Shown: piece by piece, positions 8,748 through 21,200 of the stretch
Layout: every line of letters begins with the position of its first letter
How positions within the stretch are numbered: the stretch's first letter is position 1
Source of the DNA: Weissella cibaria KACC 11862
GTDB lineage: Bacteria; Bacillota; Bacilli; Lactobacillales; Lactobacillaceae
Direction: 5' to 3'
Length of the DNA: 64,000 bases
Assembly: GCF_000193635.1 (NCBI RefSeq)
Contig: NZ_AEKT01000033.1
Location: 1-64,000 of the forward strand
Program-made: the position numbers and the translations under genes
Notes under the pieces: model-generated
The model's database searches: none
Told to the model about the DNA's origin: nothing
The model's input: only the letters and a program-made list of their open reading frames with translations

Positions 8748-9572
8748 ATGGCTGAAGAGCAACATTTAATTTTTGACGAAGAACAACCAGAGCGCTACGT
8801 CTATGATATGGACGAAACGAAGCACGAGGTTGCCTTGTCAACAAAGGACTTGCAAGTGTTCTACGGCGACAAGTTGGCCTTGCAAGATGCCGATTTGAAG
8901 TTTGAACGCTACAAGATTACCTCATTGATTGGGGCATCTGGTTCAGGTAAGTCAACGTTCCTACGGTCGTTGAACCGCATGAACGACTCAGTGGCGACGG
9001 TTAAGGGAAACATCATGTACCGTGGCTTGGATATCAACTCACAGGATATCGATGTTTACGAGATGCGTAAGCACATCGGCATGGTTTTCCAACGACCTAA
9101 TCCATTCGCAAAGTCAATCTCAGATAACATCACTTTCGCGTTGAAGCAACACGGCATGCGTGACAAGCAACAATTGGATGAAATTGTTGAAACGTCATTG
9201 CGCCAAGCTGCTTTGTGGGATGAAGTGAAGGACGACTTGGGTAAGTCGGCCTTGTCATTGTCAGGTGGACAACAACAGCGTTTGGTCATCGCTCGAGCAA
9301 TTGCCATGAACCCTGATATTTTGTTGATGGATGAACCATCATCAGCGTTGGATCCAATTTCTTCAGCGAAAATTGAAGATACATTGATGCAATTGAAGGA
9401 AAAGTACACGATTATTATTGTGACGCACAACATGCAACAAGCAGCACGTATTTCTGACTACACAGCGTTCTTTAATAGCGGTAAGTTGGTCGAATACGAT
9501 TTGACACGTAAGATTTTCACACGTCCAAAGGTGCAATTGACGATTGATTACGTGAACGGAAACTTTGGTTAA
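8748..9572 (+). CDS. pstB: Phosphate ABC transporter ATPase PstB (first copy)
   Basis: 274 residues. Cytoplasmic ATPase that powers phosphate import. Walker [10 protein letters not shown] at about residues 62-70, signature LSGGQQQR at about 170, Walker [12 protein letters not shown], and the H-loop as [10 protein letters not shown]. An acidic N-terminal extension of about 30 residues distinguishes it from the next copy. RBS GAAAGAGGA upstream; 17 bp after pstA. Two consecutive pstB genes are common in lactic acid bacteria; they may form a heterodimer or alternate. Confidence 0.93.
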   Translation: MAEEQHLIFDEEQPERYVYDMDETKHEVALSTKDLQVFYGDKLALQDADLKFERYKITSLIGASGSGKSTFLRSLNRMNDSVATVKGNIMYRGLDINSQDIDVYEMRKHIGMVFQRPNPFAKSISDNITFALKQHGMRDKQQLDEIVETSLRQAALWDEVKDDLGKSALSLSGGQQQRLVIARAIAMNPDILLMDEPSSALDPISSAKIEDTLMQLKEKYTIIIVTHNMQQAARISDYTAFFNSGKLVEYDLTRKIFTRPKVQLTIDYVNGNFG

Positions 9573-9587
9573 GAGAGGCATTATCAA

Positions 9588-10346
9588 ATGGCAGAAAAAA
9601 TTTTGACAACTGAAAACGTGCGTCTCTACTACGGTGAAAAAGAAGCGTTGCACGGCATCAATTTGGATTATGATAAGTTCGGCATTACGGCGTTGATTGG
9701 ACCATCTGGTTCAGGTAAGTCAACGTACCTACGTGCTTTGAACCGTATGCACGATTTGACAGATAACGTGACAGTTAACGGCACGTTCCTGTTCAAGGGG
9801 CAAGATATCTATGCACCATCTACCGACACGGTTGAGCTACGTAAGGATATTGGTATGGTGTTCCAGCAACCGAACCCATTCCCATTCTCAATCTATGACA
9901 ACGTGGCTTTTGGGATGCGCATTTCAGGTGAGAAAAATAAGGCGGTTTTGGATGAGATGGTGGAGACGTCATTGAAGCAAGCAGCTATCTGGAACGAAGT
10001 GAAGGATGACTTACACAAGTCAGCTTTGTCGTTGTCAGGTGGACAACAACAACGTGTGTCAATCGCACGTGCTTTGGCCACATCACCAGAAATCTTGCTG
10101 CTAGATGAACCAACGGCCGCGCTGGACCCAGTGTCAGCCCACGCGGTTGAAAACACGTTGATGCAATTGCGTGATAAGTTAACGATGATTATCGTAACGC
10201 ACTCAATGGCGCAAGCATCACGTATTTCTGATCGAACGGCCTTCTTTATGAACGGTGACTTGATTGAAGCGAATGATACGAAGAAAATGTTCTTGGATCC
10301 AGACAAGAAGGAGACCCAAGATTACATCTCAGGTCGCTTCGGATAG
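9588..10346 (+). CDS. pstB: Phosphate ABC transporter ATPase PstB (second copy)
   Basis: 252 residues, the usual PstB length. Walker [10 protein letters not shown] at about 38-46, signature LSGGQQQR at about 149, Walker [13 protein letters not shown], and [10 protein letters not shown] as H-loop. It lacks the N-terminal extension of the upstream paralogue. Starts 15 bp after it with AAGAGAGG as ribosome site. Confidence 0.93.
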   Translation: MAEKILTTENVRLYYGEKEALHGINLDYDKFGITALIGPSGSGKSTYLRALNRMHDLTDNVTVNGTFLFKGQDIYAPSTDTVELRKDIGMVFQQPNPFPFSIYDNVAFGMRISGEKNKAVLDEMVETSLKQAAIWNEVKDDLHKSALSLSGGQQQRVSIARALATSPEILLLDEPTAALDPVSAHAVENTLMQLRDKLTMIIVTHSMAQASRISDRTAFFMNGDLIEANDTKKMFLDPDKKETQDYISGRFG

Positions 10347-10350
10347 TCTG

Positions 10351-10359
10351 TGCTATACT
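10351..10359 (+). promoter_or_regulatory. Extended -10 promoter before phoU
   Basis: TGCTATACT is a TGn-TATACT extended -10 lying 5 bp after the second pstB. It would allow phoU transcription independent of the phosphate-controlled operon promoter. Confidence 0.5.
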
Positions 10360-10393
10360 AAACAAACAATTAACAGAAACGGGGAATTATCAG

Positions 10394-11068
10394 ATGCGTC
10401 AATATTTTGATGAAGAACTAGCTGATTTGGATACGTCTTTTAAGGAAATGGGGCTGCTGGTTTCTGAGACGTTGGGTCGCGCGGTACAAGCTTTCTTGGA
10501 CCACGACCGTGCCACGGCGCAAGAAATTATCGATGGTGACAAGGCAATCAACCAACGCGAAATCGCACTGGAAAAGAAGACTTTTGAAATGATCGCCTTG
10601 TACCAACCAGTGACGACTGATTTGCGTGAAATCGTGACGGTCTTGAAGGCTGTTTCAGTTTTGGAGCGAATTGGTGACAACGCACGTAACATTGCCCTTT
10701 CAACAATTCACGTGAAGGGTAACAAGCGTGTGGCGGCAATTGAAGAAAAGGTCGGTATGACCGGTTCAACAGTTGCCAAGATGGTGTCAGATGTGTTGGA
10801 TTACTACGTGAATGACGATGCGGTATCTGCTGAAGCGATTGCTGAAGTGGCAACGTCGGTATCAGATGTCACTGGTGAGATTCGTGAAATGGCGATTGAA
10901 GCCATGAAGTCAGACCCAGAATTGGTGACTGCTTCAACGGATTACTTGGTTGTTGCTGGTTACTTGAAGCGTACATCAGACTATGTGACTGACATTGCGG
11001 AGTGGATTATCTACAAGCGCACGGGTAAGATTGTTGAATTGAACCCAGGAATGTCATCATTTATTTAA
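10394..11068 (+). CDS. phoU: Phosphate signalling/uptake regulator PhoU
   Basis: 224 residues, all helical. Two PhoU repeats are visible, each with an E/DxxxD-type metal-cluster motif (e.g. ERIGDNARNIA near residue 93 and KRTSDYVTDIAEWI near 195). PhoU restrains Pst transport and dampens the Pho two-component signal when phosphate is plentiful, acting at the inner membrane face with PstB and the sensor kinase. Last gene of the operon, closed by a terminator. RBS GGGGAAT is modest. Confidence 0.92.
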   Translation: MRQYFDEELADLDTSFKEMGLLVSETLGRAVQAFLDHDRATAQEIIDGDKAINQREIALEKKTFEMIALYQPVTTDLREIVTVLKAVSVLERIGDNARNIALSTIHVKGNKRVAAIEEKVGMTGSTVAKMVSDVLDYYVNDDAVSAEAIAEVATSVSDVTGEIREMAIEAMKSDPELVTASTDYLVVAGYLKRTSDYVTDIAEWIIYKRTGKIVELNPGMSSFI

Positions 11069-11078
11069 GTGATAAATC

Positions 11079-11114
11079 AAAAGAGCCGATGCTTTGTGCA
11101 TTGGCTCTTTTTGT
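11079..11114 (+). terminator. Terminator of the pst-phoU operon
   Basis: AAAAGAGCC(G)ATGC pairs with GCAT(T)GGCTCTTTTT across a small loop, followed by a T-run, 10 bp after the phoU stop. Confidence 0.85.
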
Positions 11115-11165
11115 GATTTTAGGTTAAACTTAATGTTGGCAAACTTAGTTTAACAGGAGGACGGC

Positions 11166-11972
11166 ATGAAAAAAGTCACGAAGGTCACCCGGCAACGGAA
11201 ACCAGGCCGCTATAACGTCTATTTGGATGATGAATTTGCGTTGGCGGTTGATGAAAAAATCCTGATCAAATATAACTTGTTTAAAGATACTGAACTGTCT
11301 GATGAAGACCTCAAGAAAATTGAAGATGCGGAGTTTGAGCAAAAAGCCTATACGAAGGCGCTGGTCTATGCGACCGGTCGAATGCGTTCAAAAATGCAAG
11401 TCATTATCAAGCTAAAGGAAAACGAGTTTCCAGGCATCGTGATTGCGCATGTGATTGACCGGCTGGAGGCAGCGAACGTGATTGATGATGCGCGCTTTGC
11501 TGAAGAGTACGTTCGCAGTGCGATTCACTCGGGCAAGTTGGGACCACGTGGTGTCCGGACAAAGCTACAACAACTTGGGGTCGATAAGTATCTAATTGAA
11601 GATGCTTTGGTTGAATATGATGAAGAAGACCAAGTTGCCCAACTTGATGAAAAGGTCGAAAAGCTCATGCAGAAGTATGCTCGACAGGCGCACTTTATGG
11701 CGGAACAGAAAACAAAACAAAAACTGGCCCAGCTGGGTTATGATAGTAAACTGGTTGTGGCGGCACTGAAGCGTTATGAAGCTGAGAATGAAACCGACGT
11801 GGACCAGGAGTGGGAGAACTTAGACCGGGATGCCTCGTCAGCTGCCAATCGCTACCGCCAGTATGAGGGCTGGGAATTTAAGAAACGAGTAAAAGCCGCG
11901 ATGTTTCGAAAAGGCTACGACTTATCCCTTGTGGATAAGTGGATAAAGCAAAACGAGTCGGAAATGCAATAA
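11166..11972 (+). CDS. recX: Recombination regulatory protein RecX
   Basis: 268 residues, typical of the long Firmicutes RecX. It binds RecA filaments and modulates recombination and the SOS response. The N terminus KKVTKVTRQRKPGRYNVYLD and the helical tandem-repeat core (DARFAEEYVRSAIHSGKLGPRGVRTKLQ) are characteristic. Excellent AGGAGG 6 bp before the ATG. It stands alone between two terminators, not next to recA. Confidence 0.92.
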   Translation: MKKVTKVTRQRKPGRYNVYLDDEFALAVDEKILIKYNLFKDTELSDEDLKKIEDAEFEQKAYTKALVYATGRMRSKMQVIIKLKENEFPGIVIAHVIDRLEAANVIDDARFAEEYVRSAIHSGKLGPRGVRTKLQQLGVDKYLIEDALVEYDEEDQVAQLDEKVEKLMQKYARQAHFMAEQKTKQKLAQLGYDSKLVVAALKRYEAENETDVDQEWENLDRDASSAANRYRQYEGWEFKKRVKAAMFRKGYDLSLVDKWIKQNESEMQ

Positions 11973-11997
11973 TATACAAAATAATGAATATGAAACT

Positions 11998-12028
11998 AAC
12001 GCTCTGATTTGTCGTCAGGGCGTTTTTT
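11998..12028 (+). terminator. Terminator of recX
   Basis: AACGC(T)CTGA / TCAG(G)GCGTT hairpin followed by TTTT, 25 bp after recX. Confidence 0.8.
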
Positions 12029-12204
12029 GGTGGACTTTGTGAAAAATGTGAAATTCTGTACAAATGTCCCAATTGTGCAACAAAAAAGCTAACCAAAAGT
12101 AACCGTTCGTCCGACATGTCATTTATAATTATTTCTAACTAGGTGGAATATAGGCCACTATCGATTATGAAAAAGAGAGTCATAAGAGAATTGGGGAACT
12201 TAAT
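12029..12204 (+). promoter_or_regulatory. Leader and promoter region of the giant adhesin
   Basis: TGTGAA occurs at 12038 and 12047, followed by TGTACA at 12057 and TGTGCA at 12074. These resemble, with looser spacing, the repeats ahead of the WxL genes at 47087 and 53041. A perfect -10 TATAAT lies at 12124-12129 with no strong -35, suggesting activator dependence. The leader is about 70 nt. Confidence 0.5.
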
Positions 12205-15200
12205 ATGAAAATGAACCTGCAAAAGGACATGTTTGATCGCAAATTGCGATACAAGATGTACAAAGATGGTAAAAAGTGGGTGTTTGCCAGCATGGCGACT
12301 TTGTCTTTGATTGGGGCTTTTTTGGGCGGTGGTAGCGCCCATGCCGATGACAAAGATACTGATCAGTCACAAACGACTGATTCGGCAGAACAAGCCAACG
12401 CACCTAACTCGGACAGCACGGTTGTCTTGTCAACAGCAACTGAGGTGTCAACAGTTAGTGATCAACTATCAAATTCTGCACAAGTTGATGCTAGTGATGT
12501 AGCAGCAACTGTTTTAAGTGCGTCTGTTAGTGCGGTTGCTTCATCAGCTTCAAGCGCTTCTTCAGTCAGCGCTAGTTTGCAATCAAGTACAGTCGTTAAG
12601 TCGACGTCTGCGTCAATTTCTTCATCAGCATCAAGTGTTACAACCTCAGCTAGTGTGATGGTTTCAAGTAACGCTTCTTCAAGTGCATCAACAAGTGTGA
12701 AAAAGAATGTCGCCTCTTCTAGCGCTAAGCAACCTGCCAAAGTCACGACGAGTAGTGCCTCTGCTACTAGTAAGAAGTCAACGGCAGCAGCTGTTTCGTC
12801 ATCAGCAAGTCACACAACGTCAGGCGTTTCTTATTCAGTTGATTCAGCCAAGTCAGCTGCAACAGCCGTGACGTCAATTGTGGCTGCAATGCATAGCGTC
12901 GCTGCCGCAGACTCAGCAGCGATTGCGGCTTCAAAAACTGATAAAGTCGTTCGTAACACAGCGATGGAAGCATTGGTCGATCACATTGTCGAAGAAGCGA
13001 ATGGGGTCGCACAATCTTTGACATCAGCGCAATACCAAGCCACGCACATGCAAGTTAAAAATGCCGATGTCTTGATGATGACGGTGTATAACGTTGTGAA
13101 CAACATGACTTTTGAACTGCAACAAGCCATTCAAATGGCTGCAGCCGACAAGCGTGGTGTGCAGGACGATGTTTTAGCGCGGGCACAATCCGCGTATGTC
13201 AATCTTGATGTTTCACGATTTAACGCCACGGCTAAGTTATCAGCGTATGGCGATTTGATTGTGAGTGCACCAACAAATCAATTTGCTAAAGTGGTCGCTG
13301 CCCTTCACCAAACGGGGTTATACGACGACTTCCGTTTTGTTGTGGACCCAATTATGACCAGTGCGGTTAACACCGTTACTGACGCGGAAGTTGACGCAGG
13401 TAAGGTTCGTGATGCCCTCATTTTGGCGCACAACGATGACCAAATTTACAACGCTTTCGTGACTGGTGGAACCGTTTCGAAGACGACGACTTCAACGATT
13501 AAAGAAGGAACTGGGTTGACCAGCTGGACGGCGAGCGCTGACTCTGATCCAACTGATACGCCTAAAAACACAGCGGCGGTACCAAGCGGCGATGCGAGTT
13601 CTTTGACGTCAACAACGACGGTCGATGGCGACACGCAATACTACAACTTGACTGGTGTGACGAGTGCCGATGGTACGAAGCAAGCAGCCGTTAAGCCGGT
13701 TGCCGGAAACGTGACGTATAAGTACCAATTGGATTTGTCAGGAAACTTTACCATTACTGGTAAGTTCTTTATGTCAAATCACTCAGACTCACGTGTGGCT
13801 AAATTACCAACTGTGGATGGCAAGCAAAATGCCTTCCAAGGTGGATCAACTTATCCATCGGGAGACTTTTTGGGACTCTTCTTGTCACCAACCGACCCGG
13901 GTACGATTGGTGGGACGAACGGTGACTTGGGAATCGGTGGTTTACCGGATGCCATCGCCTTTGGTATCGATTTTTTCTATAACTCAAACAAGGGTGACCA
14001 AACCTTCGGAACGAACACAAACGAAACGTACCAAAAGAACGGTTACCCAGTTGCTGGTTTCCGTACAACTGACGCCGATGGTAATTTGACAAACGGAACG
14101 GGTGGGGTACAGTACACGCAAAACACGAGTAAGGGAACTAGTTACTCATCAACGACGCAAAATTCTGTACCCGCTGGTATTCTAACGACTGGAATGCCTT
14201 ATTTCTTGAGCTATGATGCGACTACGCATGTTTTGACGGCATCGATGCCAAAGCCAGGTTCAACCAATGTGAATGATAAGAGCCAATATCTGACTTGGAC
14301 TTATACATTGCTACAAGAATTGTTGAAAAAGGGCGTTTTGTCACTTGGTTTGTTGGGTGTTACAGGTGGTAACGGAGCCGTGATGGAAGCGTCGATTGAT
14401 GTTACGCAACGGAACCCGCTTACTGGTAAAGATATGCACTTCTCAGGAACCTTGGTGCCAAACTCAGTGACGGTTAAGTACCAAGACGCGTCAGGGAAGA
14501 CGCTGTTGCCTGATACGAGTATGAAGGCAAACGTTGGTGACAAGATTGGTATTGCTTACGTCTCACCAAACTACCAAATTGATGATTATGCCTACCAGGC
14601 ACCGTCAAGCAGTGCAATTGACAGCACGAAGTACAAGTTGATTTCAGCGAACGACGTGACGGTTTCAGGGTCGAAGGCTAATGTCATGACGTTGGTCTAT
14701 GCGACACGTCAGACTGCGACGGTGCATTACATGGTGAATGGTGTTGCTGACGCCTTGCCAACACAGAAGATTTCGGGTTGGGCCACGGAAGCTTATTCAA
14801 CTGCCGATGGGTACAGTGACTTGATTTGGGCAAAGCCGGGTTACTCAATTAACGCTGGTTATTTGAATGGTGCATTTGATTCAGACGATACAACTGACCA
14901 ACCTATCTGGATTTATATCACGTCGAATGCACAAACCGTTAAGACGACCGTAACGGGATTGCCAGCGACATATGCGACGCAAATTGCGTCAGAGACGAAG
15001 ACAATTGCGACGGCAACTGATAGTACGTACGATTTGCCAGCTGCAATCGAAGTACCTGGTTATAAGTTGGTAGTCACAGATGCAGCGGGTAATGAAGTCA
15101 AGAATTATACGGCTATTAAGACGCCGGCTGGTAATGCGGGTGACATGATTAATTACACGTATGCCTACACAGCATTGCCAGATAGTATCAAGGTTTATTA

Positions 15201-18200
15201 CACATACACGGATCCGAATACCGGGTTGGTAAAACCAATTGATACGAAGTTAATTGGTTTGCGTCAAATTAACGGTCACGATATTAACTACGATGCTAAT
15301 GGTGCACCGTACATTTTGATGACGGGCGTTACTGACGATAAGGTTGATTTAACGAAACTTGAAAACGTTACAGGTGGCTTTTCTTGGGATGGTAAGGCGC
15401 CAGTAGTGAACGGTAAGGCTGCGACATCAACCACGGCTGTGATGAATGCAGACGTCGATGATGTGGTGACGATTAACTTTACCCAACAACCAGTTATCGC
15501 CACAATCTACTACTTCGCTTTGCGCGATGGTAAGTACACGCAATTTGCCCCATTGGGAAGTGGCACGGCGAATACCTTTATTTATAAGGGATATGCCAAC
15601 ACAAAGATGCCAACCGATCCAGCGACATCGGCACAGTTATACCCAGAAGTATCCGGGTATGATTTTGTGTGGGTGACTGCAGGAAACGTCACGTCCGATA
15701 ACCCAATGAACGTTGCGACGGATACGCCTTTGGATGATGCTGGTACAGACTATACGTTGGAAGCAAATACGGTTTCAACAAAAATTCTGTCAGCAGACTC
15801 ACGCAAGAACAACGTCTTTGTTATTTACGTTGCCCAGGCCCAAAAAGCAGTCATTAAGTACGTTGACCAAACGGGTGCACCAGTGGCTGTGCCAGCTGGT
15901 ACCCCAACATCTTTGACAGGTGTTACGGGCGAAGCGTACGACACAACGAAATTAACGCCAGATGTGCCAGGTTATAGCAAGCCAGTTATCACTGATACGG
16001 CTCAGGTCGCTGGTAAGGTTGATAGTGGTAAGACTGACGAAGCTGGTCAAACAATCTGGACGCCACAAGCAGTAACGGTTGCCAACAGTGGCGTATTTGG
16101 TTCAAACAACAGTACGGTGATTACGGTGACTTACCAAGCCGCACCACAAGTAGCGAATGTACGCTACGTTGACCAGAATGGTAACCCAGTTGTGGGGATG
16201 TCGGCAGATTTGCCAACCACGTTGACTGGTACGTCAAATTCACCATTGGCAAACTTGGTAACGGCGGCAATGAAGACGGCGCCAGCCGGCTATACGTATG
16301 ACAGCACAGATGCTGCCACAACGTTTGATGCGGATACGACATTGGATCAGACGGTTACGGTGCACTTCATTGCGGCGAACCAATCAGCAACAGTGCGTTA
16401 TGTTTTGGCAACGGTTGATGCGGACGGCAAGGTGACTTACACGAAGACCGCTGTCCCAGGGACAACACCAGTTAGCTTGTCGGGAACAACAGGGGCGGAC
16501 TATGCCTCAAATGGTTTGTATACGAGCGCAGTCACGAACAAGGCAATTCCAGGTTATACCCGTTTGGGAATTGACTTGGGCACTGGTAAGTTTGTTGATG
16601 GTACGAACACAATTACGGTTGGCTACGTTGCTGATGAAGCCACTTTGCAAGTGATTTACTACCTTTTGGATACGGATAACAAGGATAATTCATATCAAAT
16701 GTCAACGCGTAATGGTGCGTTGATGACGCCCGATGTGCCAGCATTAACTGCTGATAAGTTGGCTAATTTGCACACGGACGATGTGATTACGTTGACGGAT
16801 CCAATGTTTAAGGGATATGTGTTGCAAAAGGCTGATACAGATTTGTCAGGTCTAGCAGGTGGTGCGAACGGACAGTACACGGTGAAGGCCGGTACGAATT
16901 CGATTTCATACTACTTCTTAGCAACCACGCAAAAAGCCACGGTTAATTTTGTGGATGAAGATGGCAAGCAGATTCCAGGCCAAGCCTCACGTCAAGTGAC
17001 GGGACCATCTAACTCACCAATTCAGGTTGAAAATGAGATTCCTGGTTGGACGAAGATTGATACCGATGCGAACTACTTTGATGATGACGATACGGTTGAT
17101 CAGGTGATTAACATTCGTTATGCCCAAGACGCACAAGAGCAAGCAATTTTGGTGACGTACCCAAAGGCAGTGGGCAAGGCTGATATTACAAAGCCGGTTG
17201 TCACGCAAACTGGTAAGACGGGTGAAACTTTCCCGGTCTTTAAGTTGACGGGCTATGAGATTCCGGGGTACACCATGCTGGTTGATGGTAAGGCAGCCAC
17301 TGAAATTGCAGCGGAAACAGCCGACGCCACGAACAACCCAGTTGGTGGGACGCCAATTGCACCGTTGAGTAGCCCAGATGGTAAGACATATGCATCTGAC
17401 GTCGATGGTGATCAACAAGTTCACATCATCACGTATAAGGCAAACCCAGCGACTTTGACGACGCATTACTACCTTGAAGGTGAAGCTGGTCAAAAGACTG
17501 GTACTGCGGCAGTACCAGGTCTTAAGACGGTCGTGAACACGAATTTGACGACTGACGCTGCGGTGACGATTACGGATCCAACGGCGCCAGCGGGTTATAC
17601 GTTAGTAACGGCTGATTCAGATTTGGCAGGCGTTAACAAGTTAGCGGATGGGTCATACACGGCTTTGATGGGTGACAACACGATTACGTACTGGTTTACA
17701 GCCGATGCGCAGTCAGCTAAGGTAACGTATAAGACTGATAACGGGACAACCGTTAAAGCGGCTTCTCGTGCGGATGGTACGGCAATCACTGAAGTCGACG
17801 GGGTGACTGACGAAAGTTACAAGACGATTGATGATTACAAGACTGTTGTGAGTTATGTGCCTAAGGGATATACGCTACAAAGCGTTGTTGTTAATGGTCA
17901 AACGTATACTTCTTCAGCAGCAGCCTTAGCAGCACTGGATAAGTTGAGTGCGGTTAGTGCAGATAATGCGATTGTGATGAATTATAAGGCTAATTTGCAG
18001 AAGGTTGTGGTGAACTTTGTGGTTAACCAATATGACATCACTAATCCTGCAAAACTGGTGAGTCAGTATGCCATGCCAGATTCTGACCAAATGTCGATTA
18101 CATTAACGGGTACGACTGGTCAGACGATTGACTATACACAGATTGCAAAGTACCTCAAAACAGACACACTACCAGCCGCAATGTCTAAGTATGCCTATGA

Positions 18201-21200
18201 TGCCCAAAATGGTGTGGCACCAGATAAACAGCAATTGACGTACGACGACGATACTGAAACAAATCAGACCGTTACATTAGCGTATACTGGTAAGTCGATT
18301 AATTATAGTTTCGTTCTTCTGTCAACTGATGATACGAATGCATTTGATGCGAATGGAAAGTTTGTGGGTATTCAGAATGGATACACTTATAATGGCGAAA
18401 CGTTTGCGAAGGGGATGGGATACGCGTCTTCGACGGTGAAGACGGCATCTGACTTTACGCAAGGGACTAATAACGTTGTTTTCGTTCAAACATTAGCGGG
18501 TGGTATCAACCCATGGAACACGAAGATGATGGTTAGTGGAACTGTCGCAACGATTTTTACGCAAACAACGGCAGATGGTCGTTCGGTAAAGGTTGCTCAA
18601 ATCTCAAATCCGGTCGTTACGATTCCATTGGGCGACGGAAAGTCAGTTACTCAAAATTATGGAACAGGTGTTATTAAAAATGCTGATGGTTCAATCAAAC
18701 AAATTTTGACGACTCCCGATTCGTCATCTATGACATATTTCTACGTCACACTGACAAATGATTCTAAAGATTTAGATACTGGTAAAACAGTAACGAAGGG
18801 CATGACTTGGAGTTTGCCTGAACCAATGACGGGTTGGGAGTTATACTCTAACGGTTATATGTCTGGTGCACGTGATCAAACAGACGTTTCATATCCAGCG
18901 ACAGGAGCATACGCTAGTGATGGTAGTCCTTGGGTTTATGCCTATTCGACGATGCCAACGATGGTTTCTGCGACAGATGATAATACTGTGGCAAAAAATA
19001 CGGCAACTGCAAAAACAAGTACACAACCAGTTTATGCAGTCTACTACTATCTAAAAGATGGTGTTCAGACAGTTAATGTTAATTTCCTTAATCAGAATGG
19101 GGAGGCTATCCGAACTGCTACGGCGGTTAAAGGATATTCAAACACAACGATTGATTACCAGCCAATTGCGTCGCTGGCAAATATCAAGGGATATCAATTG
19201 ATTTCTGATGGACGTGAAACAACAACGACATATGACACGGTTGGTGTAACGGCTCAAACGGATAATTACAACCGAGTGAAAATTGATGCTACGACAGGAA
19301 AAGCATTAGTTAATGATGATACAAAGCCTCAAACAGTTAACTTGGTCTACAAGGCAAATATGCAATCAGCATCAGTTGCGTTTGTTGGACCAGATGGCAA
19401 GGCATTGAAGAACAATGTTAATTTGCCAGATGGTGTGACGGCTGGCGCTGTAGACTTTTCAGCGATTACGGCAGCCTTGAAGGCAATACCTGGCTATCAC
19501 ATTGTGACTGACTTACCAGCAACTGCCACATTCGATGATTCTGATAACGTGAATGGTGCTGATGCAGAGCCGCAAGTGTTTACAATTGTCTATGCTAAGG
19601 ATGCCCAAACGGTTCATGTGAACTACATGGTGCAAAACACAGATGGGTCATTGACAAAGATGCCGGGCAAGGATGTCATTGCAATCAATGGATTGACGGG
19701 TGATACAGTTGATTACAAATCTGTCGACAAGGTGGTCAAGGGTTATACCCTCGTAACCGACGAAACGACGAACACAACGGCGTTTGATAAGACGAACAAC
19801 GGCACGGCAACAGTCGATGGGACACCACAAGAGGTTAACTTGGTGTACACGGCTAATGCGGCCAAAGTTAAAATTGTTTATCGTGTACAGCAAATGACGT
19901 CAACCGACGGTAAGACGGTTAATTCAGTTTTGGATAAAGATGGTAATCCAATTTACATGACGGTAAATCCCCAAGGTGATAGCGCGGTTGCTACCGGGGT
20001 GTATGGCAATGATTATGTGGTAAATGTTTCTAATAAGGGAATGTTGGAGCAAGGTTATTACTTCTACTCTGCTGATTTCGGTGAAGGAAATACACCTGAT
20101 ACTGAAACAGATGAGCTTGGCTCTGTAACAACTTACCCAGATGGTACAGGTCCAAAGGGTAAGACTGACGACCAAGGTGTCGTGGCCAAACGTTACACTT
20201 TCTCAGATGACGATGACCCTGACAATGGTCGTACTTTGTACGTGACGTACCGTCCAGAAATGTACCAGTTTGACATCGTTTACCTGGTTCAGGACCCTGA
20301 TAAGCCAAATGAGCCACCTACCGGAATTTTGACACACGAAGTCGGATTTGCCGGCGGGTTCTACTCATTTAAGGTGCCTACGTTGCCAATTCCAGCCTAT
20401 ACAACGGCCGGAGCTGACCAAGGAAATTTGAATGGTCCATATGGACCAAAGGTAAATGGATTTGGTTTGATTGAAAACGACGCTAATAATAGCTATGATC
20501 CTGATCCACAATTTAACGAGTTGCTTGGTGGAAGCAATGGTACCCAACAGGCGCCTCACTTGGTCGTGCGTTATACGCCAAATCGTATGACAGTGACTGC
20601 AAACTATGTTTTGGTAAATGACAAGGGCCAAGTTGTTCAGTCAAAGACGTCAAACGGAATGGTTGATACGTATCTATCGACGAATATGGTGACAACTGGT
20701 GACATGGGCGCCGAAGTTGTTGGTGACTGGCGTTCAGTTGGTCTTGATGGAACTATCAGCGCTACGTCACAGGCTTCAGCTGTTAAAAACTTCGATGGGT
20801 ATAAGCTGGTCGATAAAGAAGGTGTTTGGTCTTCAACGCCTTTGACATTTGATTTTGATGCGGATGGTGATGGTAAAGACGACCCTGTTCCACAAACTTC
20901 AGATGAATATATTGATTATGTGACGAATGTTTATAACAAATTTATGACGGCTCAAAATAAAGAGGCAGAAGCATACAATACGGAACACGCTTCTGAAATT
21001 GCTGCTGGAACGTTAACGAAGCAGACGATTTTGAACCCGATTGAATTGACTGATATTCAGAAGACGTGGGTTAACTTGAGTGTTGATACCAATAACGTCG
21101 ATCATAAATATCAAGCGGCTAATAACTTTGTCACGTACCAATACAAGGTTGACCCAACTATCACATACACTTACAAGGATTCAGCCGGTAAGGTGATTAA

